Assembly: GCF_037071985.1 (NCBI RefSeq)
Contig: NZ_JAXHDF010000006.1
Span: 62,001-126,000, forward strand
Origin: Pseudogracilibacillus sp037071985
Lineage (GTDB): Bacteria > Bacillota > Bacilli > Bacillales > Amphibacillaceae
Length of the DNA stretch: 64,000 nt
Reading direction: 5' to 3'
Shown here: in pieces, positions 46,076-55,724 of the stretch
How positions within the stretch are numbered: the stretch's first letter is position 1
Layout of the letters: every line of letters starts with the position of its first letter
The notes under the pieces: generated by a model
Seen by the model: only the letters and a program-made list of their open reading frames with translations
The model's database searches: none
Told to the model about the DNA's origin: nothing
Program-made: the position numbers and the translations under genes

Positions 46076-47539
46076 ATGGGATTATACAATTTTACAATTA
46101 AACAAATTGAAAATATGTTACATAAAAAAGAAATATCTGCCGAAGAACTTGCTAATCTTTCATACGAACAAATTGACAAGGTCGATGGTGATATAAAAGC
46201 ATTTTTAACATTAAATAAAGAAAACACCTTGGAAAAAGCGAAACAGATTGATGCACAAGGAACATATGATAAAAAATTATCAGCAATTCCAGGTGCGATT
46301 AAAGATAATATTGTAACGAAAGGTATTCGGACAACTTGTGCAAGTAAAATATTAGCAAATTTTGATGATCCACTTTACGATGCAACAGTTACTGAGAAAC
46401 TTGCCAGTGAAGATTCATTAATGATCGGGAAGCTGAATATGGATGAATTTGCCATGGGATCATCCACTGAAACTTCCGCCTTCCAAAAGACAGTAAACCC
46501 TTGGAATCATGACTTCGTACCGGGAGGATCAAGTGGTGGATCAGCGGCAGCAGTAGCGGCAGGAGAAGTGATGTTCTCGCTTGGAACAGATACAGGCGGA
46601 TCGATCCGTCAACCAGCATCTTTTTGTGGAATTGTTGGGATGAAACCAACATATGGTCTTGTGTCACGTTATGGACTAGTAGCATTTGCTCCATCTTTGG
46701 ATCAGATTGGCCCAATGACGAGAACAGTAGAAGATAACGCAAGAGTATTAGAAGCGATTGCCGGATATGACGCGAATGATTCAACTAGCAGTAAAGAATC
46801 TATCCCATCTTATTTAAATGCTCTTTCTGAAGATATTAAAGGTTTAAAGATTGCTGTTCCTAAAGAATTTTTAGGAGAAGGAGTTTCCGAAGAAGTAAAA
46901 GAGTCGGTTCAAAATGCATTGCAAATGTTTGAACTGCTTGGAGCTACATGGGAAGAAGTATCTTTACCACACTTAGCATATGCAGATGCAGCTTATTACT
47001 TAATTGCAAACGGAGAAGCATCATCCAGTTTGGCAAGGTTTGATGGTGTACGATTTGGAAAACGATCTGACAATGCAACAGACATGATCGATATGTTTAA
47101 ACAGTCAAGAACTGAAGGGTTCGGTGATGAAGTAAAACGCCGGATTTTAATGGGAACAACTGTATTAACTGGTGATAATAATGAGGCATATTTTAGAAAA
47201 GCTCAGAAGGTTCGAACATTAATAGGAAACGATTTCCGTTCTGCCTTTGAACAATATGATATTATTATTGGGCCAACTACACCAACTGCAGCTTTTAAAT
47301 TTAATGATAAAATAAAAAATCCACTGACAATGTATATGAGTGATATGCTAACTGTCCCAGCAAATTTAGCAGGACTTCCAGCACTTTCTGTTCCTGCAGG
47401 ATTTACCGAAACAGGGTTGCCTTTAGGATTACAAATTATCGGAAAACATTTTGATGAACAAACTGTATATCGTGCAGGTTACGCATATGAAAAAGCTACG
47501 AACCATCATAAGAAGCGTCCAGAAAGAGGGGGTGCGTAA
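46076..47539 (+). CDS. gatA: Asp-tRNA(Asn)/Glu-tRNA(Gln) amidotransferase subunit A
   Basis: A 487-residue amidase-signature enzyme that releases ammonia from glutamine for transamidation. The catalytic triad is visible: Lys in GAIKDNIVT near residue 77, Ser in PGGSSGGSAAAVAAG near 152, and Ser in GTDTGGSIRQPA near 176. Start 46076 has AAGGAGG upstream. It follows gatC by 12 bases and precedes gatB by 3. Confidence 0.97.
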   Translation: MGLYNFTIKQIENMLHKKEISAEELANLSYEQIDKVDGDIKAFLTLNKENTLEKAKQIDAQGTYDKKLSAIPGAIKDNIVTKGIRTTCASKILANFDDPLYDATVTEKLASEDSLMIGKLNMDEFAMGSSTETSAFQKTVNPWNHDFVPGGSSGGSAAAVAAGEVMFSLGTDTGGSIRQPASFCGIVGMKPTYGLVSRYGLVAFAPSLDQIGPMTRTVEDNARVLEAIAGYDANDSTSSKESIPSYLNALSEDIKGLKIAVPKEFLGEGVSEEVKESVQNALQMFELLGATWEEVSLPHLAYADAAYYLIANGEASSSLARFDGVRFGKRSDNATDMIDMFKQSRTEGFGDEVKRRILMGTTVLTGDNNEAYFRKAQKVRTLIGNDFRSAFEQYDIIIGPTTPTAAFKFNDKIKNPLTMYMSDMLTVPANLAGLPALSVPAGFTETGLPLGLQIIGKHFDEQTVYRAGYAYEKATNHHKKRPERGGA

Positions 47540-47542
47540 ATA

Positions 47543-48970
47543 ATGAAATTTGAAACAGTGATTGGACTTGAAGTTCATGTCGAATTGAAAACAAAATCAA
47601 AAATATTTTCATCTAGCCCAAACGCGTTTGGAAATGAACCGAATACAAATATAAACCCAAAAGATCTAGGTTACCCGGGTACATTACCAGTGCTAAATGA
47701 GGAAGCAGTAAACTTCGGGATGAAAGCTTCGATGGCACTTAATTGTGATATCGCTTCGGAAACTGTCTTTGATAGAAAGCATTACTTTTATCCGGACAAC
47801 CCAGCAGCATATCAGATCTCTCAAGATGCACAACCGATTGGAGAACACGGTTGGATAGAGATCGAAGTGGACGGAAATAAAAAGAAAATAGGTATTGAAC
47901 GAATTCATTTAGAGGAAGATGCGGGAAAATTAACGCATGCAGCCGATGGATCACTTGTTGATTATAATCGTCAAGGAACTCCATTAATTGAAATTGTTTC
48001 TGAGCCAGATATTCGGTCACCAGAAGAAGCGTATGCTTTTTTAGAAAAACTAAAAAGCATTATTCAATATACAGGCGTTTCGGATGTACGTATGGAAGAA
48101 GGTTCATTACGTTGCGATGGTAATATTTCTCTTCGACCAGTAGGACAGAAAGAATTTGGAACGAAAACAGAGATTAAAAACCTTAATTCATTCGCATTTG
48201 TTCGAGCAGCGCTTGAATACGAAGAGAAGCGTCAGGCGAAAGTCCTTTCAGAAGGCGGAGAGATTCAACAAGAAACACGCCGTTACGATGATAAAACAAA
48301 AAAGACAATTTTAATGCGAGTGAAAGGCAGTGCAGATGACTATCGTTTATTCCCTGATCCGGATCTAGTACCTTTATATATTGATGAAGAGTGGAAAGAA
48401 CGTATTCGTAAAGAAATACCTGAGCTTCCAGACGCGAGAAGAGAAAGATATGCAAAGGAGTTAGATTTACCAAAGTATGATGCGGGAGTCCTTACAGCTA
48501 CGAAGGAAATGGCAGATTTCTTTGAAAGAACGGTTGAATTAGGAGCAGATGTTAAACAAGCTTCAAACTGGCTTATGGGTGATATCTCTGCATATATGAA
48601 CAAACATTTAAAAGAACTTCCTGATCTTGCAATCACACCAGAAGGCTTAGCAAAAATGATTAAGTTAATTGAAGATGGAACTATTTCATCGAAAATTGCA
48701 AAGCAAGTCTTTGCCGAACTTGTTGAAAATGGTACTGATCCTGAAAAGTACGTTAAAGAAAAAGGTCTCGTTCAAATTTCAGATGAAGGTCAATTACGTG
48801 AAATCGTTGATAATGTGTTAGATGAAAACGAACAATCTGTTATTGACTTTAAAGAAGGAAAAGGACGAGCACTTGGATTCCTAGTAGGACAAGTAATGAA
48901 GGCGACAAAAGGCCAAGCAAATCCACAAATGGTTAATAAGATTTTAAAAGAAGAGATTGAAAAAAGATAA
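47543..48970 (+). CDS. gatB: Asp-tRNA(Asn)/Glu-tRNA(Gln) amidotransferase subunit B
   Basis: A 475-residue GatB: N-terminal cradle with the kinase site (GLEVHVELKTKSKIFS, residues 5-20; HYFYPDNPAAYQISQ near 74-88; HLEEDAGKLTH near 125) and the C-terminal YqeY-like helical tail for tRNA binding. It phosphorylates the glutamyl or aspartyl moiety on the misacylated tRNA. Complete and normal in length. Confidence 0.97.
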   Translation: MKFETVIGLEVHVELKTKSKIFSSSPNAFGNEPNTNINPKDLGYPGTLPVLNEEAVNFGMKASMALNCDIASETVFDRKHYFYPDNPAAYQISQDAQPIGEHGWIEIEVDGNKKKIGIERIHLEEDAGKLTHAADGSLVDYNRQGTPLIEIVSEPDIRSPEEAYAFLEKLKSIIQYTGVSDVRMEEGSLRCDGNISLRPVGQKEFGTKTEIKNLNSFAFVRAALEYEEKRQAKVLSEGGEIQQETRRYDDKTKKTILMRVKGSADDYRLFPDPDLVPLYIDEEWKERIRKEIPELPDARRERYAKELDLPKYDAGVLTATKEMADFFERTVELGADVKQASNWLMGDISAYMNKHLKELPDLAITPEGLAKMIKLIEDGTISSKIAKQVFAELVENGTDPEKYVKEKGLVQISDEGQLREIVDNVLDENEQSVIDFKEGKGRALGFLVGQVMKATKGQANPQMVNKILKEEIEKR

Positions 48971-49056
48971 AACGTAGTACCTCTTAAAGATATGGATTAT
49001 CAAAGAGAAAAACTGAACAACTATCTTTATTAGGACCGTCGCTCTTTGTATTAATG

Positions 49057-49120
49057 AAGGGATGTCTAAAAACTTATTAATAGAATGCATATTCAATACG
49101 TTTATAGACATCCCTTTTAC
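49057..49120 (+). terminator. Hairpin downstream of gatB
   Basis: AAGGGATGTCTA at about 49058 pairs with TAGACATCCCTTTT at about 49105-49118, with a long AT-rich loop. The trailing T run is short, so it may end gatCAB transcription only partly. Confidence 0.6.
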
Positions 49121-49161
49121 AAAGTATTCATTCTTCTCGTTGAAAGAGGGAGGTCTTTTTT

Positions 49162-50118
49162 ATGAAAACAGCACGGATTATATATAATCCCACTGCAGGC
49201 AGGGAAGCTTTTAGAAAAGAGCTGCCACTCGTGTTAGAACGACTTGAACTTGCGGGATATGAAACATCAGCACATGCTACACGAGGCGAAGGCGATGCGA
49301 CTGAAGCAGCCCGAATTGCCGTGGCGAGAAAGCATGATGTCGTCATTGTCGCTGGTGGAGACGGAACAATAAATGAAGTTGTACAAGGAATAGCGGAAGC
49401 AGAGTATCGACCAAAACTTGGGGTAATTCCTGCTGGAACAACGAATGATTTTGCTCGTGCTTTATCTATTCCTCGTGATATAAAAAAAGCGGTTGATATT
49501 ATATTAAATAATCAGGCAAAAGCACTTGATATTGGAAAAGTGAATGAGCATTATTTTATTAATATAGCCGGCGGTGGAGGACTAACTGAGCTCACATACG
49601 ATGTACCTATAAAGCTGAAATCTGCTATTGGACAGTTAGCTTATTACATTAAGGGAATAGAAATGCTTCCTTCATTAAAACCAGTATCGACCATTATTGA
49701 ATATGATGACCGGGTTTTTGAAGGAGATATTATGTTGTTTTTAGTTGCCAACACGAATTCAGTCGGTGGATTTGAAAAGCTTGCCCCTGATGCATTGATT
49801 GACGACGGATATTTTGATCTTTTAATATTAAAGAAAACAAATCTGGCGGAATTTCTACGCATTGCTACTGCTGGACTTCGCGGGGTACATATAGAAGATG
49901 ACAATATCATTTATACTCAAGCTAAACGAATAAAAATAACACCAAAAGACAAAATGCTATTGAATGTAGATGGAGAATATGGCGGGGAATTACCAGGTGA
50001 AATAGTGAATCTCCACCAACATATTGAATTTTTTGTCAGCAACGAATTCATTGAAAGAGAAGCAAGGATAAAAGGCCAATTGGCATTAGAAGAAACGAAA
50101 CAAAGCGAACCTAGCTAA
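49162..50118 (+). CDS. dgkB: Diacylglycerol kinase DgkB
   Basis: A 318-residue soluble lipid kinase that returns diacylglycerol from lipoteichoic acid synthesis to phosphatidic acid. IYNPTAGREAF near residue 6, VAGGDGTINEV near 64 with the catalytic GGDGT, and PAGTTNDFARAL near 92 are intact. GAAAGAGGGAGG precedes the start. The usual B. subtilis neighbours yerO and yerP are absent between gatB and dgkB. Confidence 0.95.
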   Translation: MKTARIIYNPTAGREAFRKELPLVLERLELAGYETSAHATRGEGDATEAARIAVARKHDVVIVAGGDGTINEVVQGIAEAEYRPKLGVIPAGTTNDFARALSIPRDIKKAVDIILNNQAKALDIGKVNEHYFINIAGGGGLTELTYDVPIKLKSAIGQLAYYIKGIEMLPSLKPVSTIIEYDDRVFEGDIMLFLVANTNSVGGFEKLAPDALIDDGYFDLLILKKTNLAEFLRIATAGLRGVHIEDDNIIYTQAKRIKITPKDKMLLNVDGEYGGELPGEIVNLHQHIEFFVSNEFIEREARIKGQLALEETKQSEPS

Positions 50119-50135
50119 TTGTTTCGTTTTTTTTA
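50093..50135 (+). terminator. Terminator overlapping the end of dgkB
   Basis: AAACGAAACA pairs with TGTTTCGTTT and is followed by a long T run. The left arm is inside the dgkB coding end. Confidence 0.85.
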
Positions 50136-50189
50136 TTATAAAATGAATTTCCAACTCTCTGAAGTAAGATAAGGGAAAGATGGATAATC

Positions 50190-50535
50190 CGAGGCAGAAG
50201 TTGAGCAATCGAAGAAAAAGTAGAGCGACTTAGCGTCGAAGTTGAGCGATTTAGGGCAGAAGTTGCGCGATCGAGTTAAAAGTTGAGCAACTTAGGGTAG
50301 AAGTTGCGCGATCGAGTTAAAAGTTGAGCAACTTAGGGCAGAAGTTGCGCGATCGAGTTAAAAGTTGAGCAACTTAGGGCAGAAGTTGCGCGATCGAGTT
50401 AAAAGTTGAGCGATTTAGGGCAGAAGTTGCGCGATCGAGTTAAAAGTAGAGCAACTTAGGGCAGAAGTAGAGCGATCGAAGTAAGAGTTGAGCAACTTAG
50501 GTCAGAAGTTGAGCAATCGAGAGAAAAATAGAGTA
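50190..50535. repeat. Degenerate 20-21-bp tandem repeats (family A) between dgkB and a regulator gene
   Basis: About 16 units with the core AAGTTGMGCRA. The middle part is highly regular: AGAAGTTGCGCGATCGAG recurs at 50258, 50299, 50340, 50381 and 50422, exactly every 41 bases, each followed by a diverged unit AAAAGTTGAGCAACTTAGGGC. The outer units are more degenerate. The core is shared with the array in the purB-purL gap. Confidence 0.95.
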
Positions 50536-50704
50536 ATCCGTTACAGAGTTTGAGCCGCCCAATGACCAAATTTTGAAGTCGATGTTCCTCTTTTTTGAAT
50601 AGTAAATATTCACTTCTTTAAAGGTACACCCCTCATTTTAAGATTTTTATGATAAAATAGACGTAAATTATCCTGGTTGAAATTCTAGTAAAGTGGTGAT
50701 TATC

Positions 50705-52327
50705 GTGCCTGATTTCATTGATCTACATAAAGCAAAAAAATTATTGGAAATAAATAAAATGTTAACAAAATCACTTAAAATTGAAGAAATATTAAAAAGC
50801 GTTATTCAGGCAGCTACAGAATTAATTGAAGTGTCTGGAGTATTTATTATTTATTTGTATGATGAGAAAACAAACACATTAAGGTTTGCAGAAGGTCAAG
50901 GAGTTGATAAGGATCATTTTAAAAATGTTGCCTTTACTCCAGGTGAGTCCATTTCTGGGAAAGTATTTCAAGATAAAAAGTCTAAACTATTTACATCAGA
51001 ACAAGAAATTGATCAATATATGAGAAATATGTCTCCAAGAAATTATGAACATTATTATAAAGGGGTAAATAAACGGAAGATAAAAAGTGCTTTCGTTGTT
51101 CCGATCCTGAATAAAGATCGATGCCATGGTATTGTTGTTGTAGATAATTTTAATGAAAATGGTGTTTTCACAAAAGAAGATATGCAAGTAATTGAAATTG
51201 TTGCCGATCAAAGTGCTATAGCAATTGATAATTCAAATGTATATCAACATTTAAAAGAAAAGAATGAGCTTTTGCAACAATCCATATCTATTCACAATCA
51301 ATTTTATCAACAAATCATTGAAGGAAGAGGAATTGTGAATGTCATTACATTGCTTGAAAAAATTATCTCTTCACCTGTAATATTCGAAGGGGAGCTAACA
51401 GAGGAACAGAGTGATCATGTTTTCCCTATTGTGCGGGGTAATGAAGTCCTTGGTCTGTTAAAAATAGAAAGACCATTTGCCGACTTTTCACATATGAATC
51501 AGATTGCTATCGAACAGGCAAGTTTATCGATTGCACTTGAATTGATTAAAAATAATGCGATTTTTGAAAAAGAAATCCACTTAAGAGAAGAAGTTTTTAA
51601 TCAATTAATTGAAGGAATTTCTGGTAAAGATTTATACCATGCATTGCAGTATATAAAATGGGATGAAAATTGGAATGTACAATGTGTGATTATGGAAGGA
51701 AAAGACACTCCACTATGGCAGTCCGATAAATTGATAGACAAGGAACGTTTTGTCCACACAATAGAAAGGATCACAAAATCGATAGGATTTGATTGTCTCA
51801 TATTTACTAGAGCATTCCAGTTAATTGTTATTATTCCAAAACTGAGAAAAAGCGGCTTGAATGAATTAATCCGTCAAGTGAAACAGCAATGGAATAGAAC
51901 AGAAATTATCTATGGAATCGGTAGAGAAACGTCAATAGAGGATTTGTCCATTTCTTATCATGAAGCAGTAAGATCGATAGGCTATGCAAAACTTCACCAA
52001 ATGGAAATGGTAGAATACTCCATGCTAGGTATCGAACGCCTTTTATATGAAGTAGATGAAGATGTTCTCGAAATGTTTATGTATGATAAATTGGCTAATT
52101 TAAACACATTAGATAACAGTTTTATTGAAACATTAGAGTATTTTATTAAAATGAATAAAAATCATAAACAGACAGCAGCAGTTCTGCATATACACCCAAA
52201 TACATTGTATTATCGTTTACGTAAAATAGAAGAAGTATTAGAAACGGATTTTGATAACGAAAAAGATTGGATCGACTTAGTTATCGCCTTTCGTTTATAT
52301 GTGGCAAGCAACAAAAAGGAAAGCTAA
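50705..52327 (+). CDS. GAF-domain CdaR/PucR-family transcriptional regulator
   Basis: About 540 residues. A GAF domain covers about residues 20-180 (IEEILKSVIQAATELIEVSGVF, FTPGESISGKVFQ, VADQSAIAIDN), a CdaR-type middle domain follows, and a PucR helix-turn-helix is at the end (NKNHKQTAAVLHIHPNTLYYRLRKIEEVL). Such proteins sense small carboxylic acids and activate adjacent catabolic genes, here the aldehyde dehydrogenase locus. Start is uncertain: GTG at 50705 or an upstream in-frame GTG at 50693. Confidence 0.8.
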   Translation: MPDFIDLHKAKKLLEINKMLTKSLKIEEILKSVIQAATELIEVSGVFIIYLYDEKTNTLRFAEGQGVDKDHFKNVAFTPGESISGKVFQDKKSKLFTSEQEIDQYMRNMSPRNYEHYYKGVNKRKIKSAFVVPILNKDRCHGIVVVDNFNENGVFTKEDMQVIEIVADQSAIAIDNSNVYQHLKEKNELLQQSISIHNQFYQQIIEGRGIVNVITLLEKIISSPVIFEGELTEEQSDHVFPIVRGNEVLGLLKIERPFADFSHMNQIAIEQASLSIALELIKNNAIFEKEIHLREEVFNQLIEGISGKDLYHALQYIKWDENWNVQCVIMEGKDTPLWQSDKLIDKERFVHTIERITKSIGFDCLIFTRAFQLIVIIPKLRKSGLNELIRQVKQQWNRTEIIYGIGRETSIEDLSISYHEAVRSIGYAKLHQMEMVEYSMLGIERLLYEVDEDVLEMFMYDKLANLNTLDNSFIETLEYFIKMNKNHKQTAAVLHIHPNTLYYRLRKIEEVLETDFDNEKDWIDLVIAFRLYVASNKKES

Positions 52328-52354
52328 TCTTCGTTGCTTGCCCTATTTATTTTC
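52303..52354 (+). terminator. Hairpin terminator at the end of the regulator gene
   Basis: GGCAAGCAAC at 52303 pairs perfectly with GTTGCTTGCC at 52333-52342 and is followed by a T-rich stretch. Confidence 0.8.
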
Positions 52355-52410
52355 CTTATTCTTCGTTTTAACATTAAGTTAAGACATCAATTCAAGGAGG
52401 TAACTTGATA

Positions 52411-53862
52411 ATGAGTAAGACATACTATAATTATATAAATGGAGAATGGGTTGCATCGAAAACGAATGAAACATATGCAAGCATTAATCCGGCTAATACG
52501 GAAGAAATATTAGGGTATTTTCAACAATCAAATAAAGAAGATGTAGAGTTAGCTATTCAATCAGCTGAAAACGCTTTCTATGAATGGTCACACACAGCTG
52601 CTCCAACAAGAGGCGATGTGATCTTTAAACTGATTGGACTTTTGGAAAAAAATCAAGAAGAATTGGCTACTATTATAACGAAAGAAGTCGGAAAGTCGTT
52701 TAGAGAAGCAAATGGAGAAGTTCGTAAAACGATTGAAGCAATGAAACAGTTTAGTGGAGAAGCAACGAGACTTACTGGAGAAACGATCCCTTCGCATGAC
52801 AACGATATCTTCGGATATACAATTCGCGAACCACTCGGAGTAGTTGGTGTTATTGCACCATATAATTTTCCGCTCGGTATTGGAATTTGGAAGATTGCTC
52901 CAGCTATCATTGCAGGGAATACAGTCATTTTCAAACCAGCAAGCAACACTTCTTTAATCAGCGTAAAAATTATTGAACTATTTGAAGAAGCTGGTGTTCC
53001 GGCAGGTGTTATTAATATGGTAACAGGTCCGGGAGGAGTAATCGGGGATGTCATTGGAAATCATCCAAAAATTAAAGCCGTATCTTTTACCGGCTCAACA
53101 GATGTTGGTTTAGCGTTAGGAAAAGCCGTAACATCACGCGGAGCAAAAATGCAGGCAGAAATGGGAGGAAAAAACCCATCTATCATTTTAGAAGATGCTG
53201 ATCTGGATGAGACAGTAGAAAATCTAGTAATTAGCGGATTTTTAGATAATGGACAGCGTTGCACAGGAACAAGCCGAGTCATTGTTCTGAAGTCCATTGA
53301 GAAAGAATTAACGGAAAAGTTAGTAGAGCGAGCGAAAAAATTAGTAATAGCCGACGGATTTACTGAAAATGTAGATAATGGTCCAGTTATTGATGAAGGC
53401 CAATTAAATACCTATCTGCACTATGTAAATTCTGCAATAGAAGAAGGCGCCACATTAGAATACGGTGGAAAAAGATTGACAGAGAATGGGTTGGATAAAG
53501 GCTATTTTGTGTTACCGACTATTTTCAGTAATGTTTCTTCTGAAATGACGATTTATAAAGAGGAAATTTTTGGACCGGTAATTGGAATTACAGCAGTAGA
53601 CTCTTACGAAGAAGCAATGCAACTTGCAAATGATAATGAATTTGGTCTATCTTCTACAATTTATACGAACGACTTAAATAAAGCGTTTGATTTTATACGT
53701 GAAATCGAATCTGGAGTAACTCATGTCAATATTCCTTCGAATTATTTTGAAAACCAATATCCATTCGGAGGAAAGAAAGCATCGAGTATCGGTCCACGTG
53801 AACAAGGTTCAACAGCCTTAGATTTCTGGACAGATTATAAAACGGTATATATTAAACCTTAA
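52411..53862 (+). CDS. NAD(P)-dependent aldehyde dehydrogenase (semialdehyde dehydrogenase-like)
   Basis: A 483-residue aldehyde dehydrogenase. EMGGKNPSIILEDADLD near residue 250 holds the general base Glu and GQRCTGTSRVIV near 288 the catalytic Cys. These segments are like those of alpha-ketoglutarate-semialdehyde dehydrogenases and YfmT-type aromatic aldehyde dehydrogenases; sequence alone does not decide. A CdaR-like regulator upstream and a beta-hydroxyacid dehydrogenase downstream favour a small-acid catabolic role. Start 52411 (AAGGAGG upstream) is preferred to 52405. Confidence 0.87.
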   Translation: MSKTYYNYINGEWVASKTNETYASINPANTEEILGYFQQSNKEDVELAIQSAENAFYEWSHTAAPTRGDVIFKLIGLLEKNQEELATIITKEVGKSFREANGEVRKTIEAMKQFSGEATRLTGETIPSHDNDIFGYTIREPLGVVGVIAPYNFPLGIGIWKIAPAIIAGNTVIFKPASNTSLISVKIIELFEEAGVPAGVINMVTGPGGVIGDVIGNHPKIKAVSFTGSTDVGLALGKAVTSRGAKMQAEMGGKNPSIILEDADLDETVENLVISGFLDNGQRCTGTSRVIVLKSIEKELTEKLVERAKKLVIADGFTENVDNGPVIDEGQLNTYLHYVNSAIEEGATLEYGGKRLTENGLDKGYFVLPTIFSNVSSEMTIYKEEIFGPVIGITAVDSYEEAMQLANDNEFGLSSTIYTNDLNKAFDFIREIESGVTHVNIPSNYFENQYPFGGKKASSIGPREQGSTALDFWTDYKTVYIKP

Positions 53863-53875
53863 TAGTTTTTAAAAT

Positions 53876-53938
53876 AGGGTGTCCATAATAAATAATGTAG
53901 GAGTGTTTCTACACTGTTATGGACAACCCATTTTATAT
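53876..53938 (+). terminator. Hairpin between the aldehyde dehydrogenase and oxidoreductase genes
   Basis: GGGTGTCCATAA pairs with TTATGGACAACCC (one bulge), enclosing a smaller GTAGGAGTG/ACAC hairpin, and is followed by TTTTAT. It may attenuate read-through. Confidence 0.6.
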
Positions 53939-53971
53939 CTTTGTCAACTCAGAAAGGAAGTATGCTCAACT

Positions 53972-54865
53972 ATGAAAAACATCGGTGTAGTTGGCTGTGG
54001 TTTAATGGGTTTTGGAATCGCATCCACACTTTTAAAGAAAAATTATCATGTTTCTGTTTTCGATATTAACGACGAGGCGGTAAATAATTTAGTTAAAATA
54101 GGTGCAAAACGGGCAGAAAGTGTCAGAACATTAGCAAAAGATGTCGAAGTTATGATATTATCATTGCCATCACCATCTCTTATAAATCACTTAATGACAG
54201 ATAAGGAACAAGGTGCTTTTCATGTGATGAAGAAAGGCTCTTTTATTTTAGACATGAGTACAAATGATGTTGAAATGACAAGAAAATTAAATGAAAGCGC
54301 CAAAACCTATGGAATAGAATATTTCGACTGTCCTTTAAGTGGCGGTCCAGATGGAGCAAATGAAGGAACGCTGACCATTATGGTTGGTGGAAATGAAAAG
54401 GCATTTCATAACGTATTACCTGTTCTTGAAGCAGTTGGTTCAAACATTACTTATATTGGAGAAAGCGGCGCAGGGCAAATTGTTAAGTTATGTCATAATA
54501 TGGTTGTTGGCGGAATTATTTCTTTATTAAGTGAAACGCTTGAAGTGGGGGAAAAAGCAGGGGTTCCAAAAGAGAAAATTGCCTCTGTATTTCAGAAAGG
54601 CTCTGCCCAAACAAAAGTGATGGACGTGTTTGGATCAAATATCGTAGCAGATACATGTGAAAATGTAAAGTTTTCCTTAGGTAATATGATGAAAGATATG
54701 AATTTATATAGAAATCTTGCCGAGTCACAAAAAGTACCTGCAATTTCCAGCCAATCAGCTTATCAATTATTTCAAATTGCAAGTTATAACGGAAAAAGAC
54801 AGAAAGATTCTTCAGCAGTATATGAGATAGTGAAAGCATTGGGAGAGGGGGAATTAAAAAACTAA
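53972..54865 (+). CDS. 3-hydroxyisobutyrate dehydrogenase-like NAD(P)-dependent oxidoreductase
   Basis: A 297-residue beta-hydroxyacid dehydrogenase. The Rossmann motif GVVGCGLMGFGIA is at residues 5-17, the substrate motif DCPLSGGPDGANEGTL near 117 and the catalytic Lys in GAGQIVKLCHNMV near 170. Candidates for the substrate are 3-hydroxyisobutyrate, tartronate semialdehyde or 2-(hydroxymethyl)glutarate. Start 53972 gives the canonical N-terminus; an upstream in-frame ATG at 53879 would add 31 residues that fall in the hairpin region. Confidence 0.88.
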   Translation: MKNIGVVGCGLMGFGIASTLLKKNYHVSVFDINDEAVNNLVKIGAKRAESVRTLAKDVEVMILSLPSPSLINHLMTDKEQGAFHVMKKGSFILDMSTNDVEMTRKLNESAKTYGIEYFDCPLSGGPDGANEGTLTIMVGGNEKAFHNVLPVLEAVGSNITYIGESGAGQIVKLCHNMVVGGIISLLSETLEVGEKAGVPKEKIASVFQKGSAQTKVMDVFGSNIVADTCENVKFSLGNMMKDMNLYRNLAESQKVPAISSQSAYQLFQIASYNGKRQKDSSAVYEIVKALGEGELKN

Positions 54866-54907
54866 TTTAATTGCTTGTAAACAGTTAGATAATAAGGGGG
54901 ATAAAAA

Positions 54908-55711
54908 ATGAGCGAAAATTCAAATTCAATTATTGGTCTTTGGAAAGACTGGCGTTTACATGTTTTAGTATTTATAACCGTTATTATTACAGAAGCTATT
55001 GGACAATTTAGTATTCCAGTAGGACCTGGTGTCATTCTTTTATTACCAATGTTGTATGCACTAATCATCGGTCTTATTTTATATTTCACACCATTAGTAA
55101 AAGAAAAACAGTCTAAAAATGCCGAGCCAATTATTGTACTAGGAGTAGCATTACTTCTAGCTAAAATTGGTGTCATCATTGGTCCATCTTTACCAGAAGT
55201 TATTGCAGCAGGACCAGCATTGTTATTACAGGAACTTGGAAATTTAGGTACCATTTTATTAGCACTTCCAGTAGCTATTTGGCTTGGGATGAAGCGAGAA
55301 GCTGTTGGTATGACCCATTCCATCGGACGAGAACCGAACGTAGGGTTAATTATGGATAAGTTTGGAATCAACTCACCAGAAGGTCGCGGTGTCATGACAA
55401 TGTACATCTTTGGTACCGTATTTGGAGCAGTCTTTTTAGGTCTAATCTCTGGATTTCTTGCAACAATCACTCCACTTCATCCACTTTCTTTTGCAATGGC
55501 ATCAGGAGTAGGCAGTGGTAGCATGATGGCCGCAGCAAGTGGTTCATTAATCGCAGCATTTCCTGATTTAGAAACTTCTATCGTTGCATTTGCCGGAGCT
55601 AGTAACTTATTGTCCTTATCAACTGGATTATGGGTTAGTATCTTCATAGGTTTACCTTTAACAGAAAAAATCTATGCGGTTATGACAAAAAGAAGAGAGT
55701 CTAAATCATAA
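54908..55711 (+). CDS. DUF3100 membrane protein
   Basis: A 267-residue membrane protein of the DUF3100 family with about seven hydrophobic helices. THSIGREPNVGLIMDKFG near residue 138 and SFAMASGVGSGSMMAAASGSL near 195 are its conserved segments. Family members occur beside small-molecule hydrolases and dehydrogenases and are likely transport proteins. It precedes another small membrane protein by 13 bases, suggesting a two-component carrier for the local pathway. Confidence 0.83.
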   Translation: MSENSNSIIGLWKDWRLHVLVFITVIITEAIGQFSIPVGPGVILLLPMLYALIIGLILYFTPLVKEKQSKNAEPIIVLGVALLLAKIGVIIGPSLPEVIAAGPALLLQELGNLGTILLALPVAIWLGMKREAVGMTHSIGREPNVGLIMDKFGINSPEGRGVMTMYIFGTVFGAVFLGLISGFLATITPLHPLSFAMASGVGSGSMMAAASGSLIAAFPDLETSIVAFAGASNLLSLSTGLWVSIFIGLPLTEKIYAVMTKRRESKS

Positions 55712-55724
55712 GGGGGTATTTACA

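Noticed and set aside
50705..52327. Regulator as a two-component sensor because of the GAF domain.
   Set aside because: There are no His-kinase H, N or G boxes; the C-terminus is a PucR-type helix-turn-helix.
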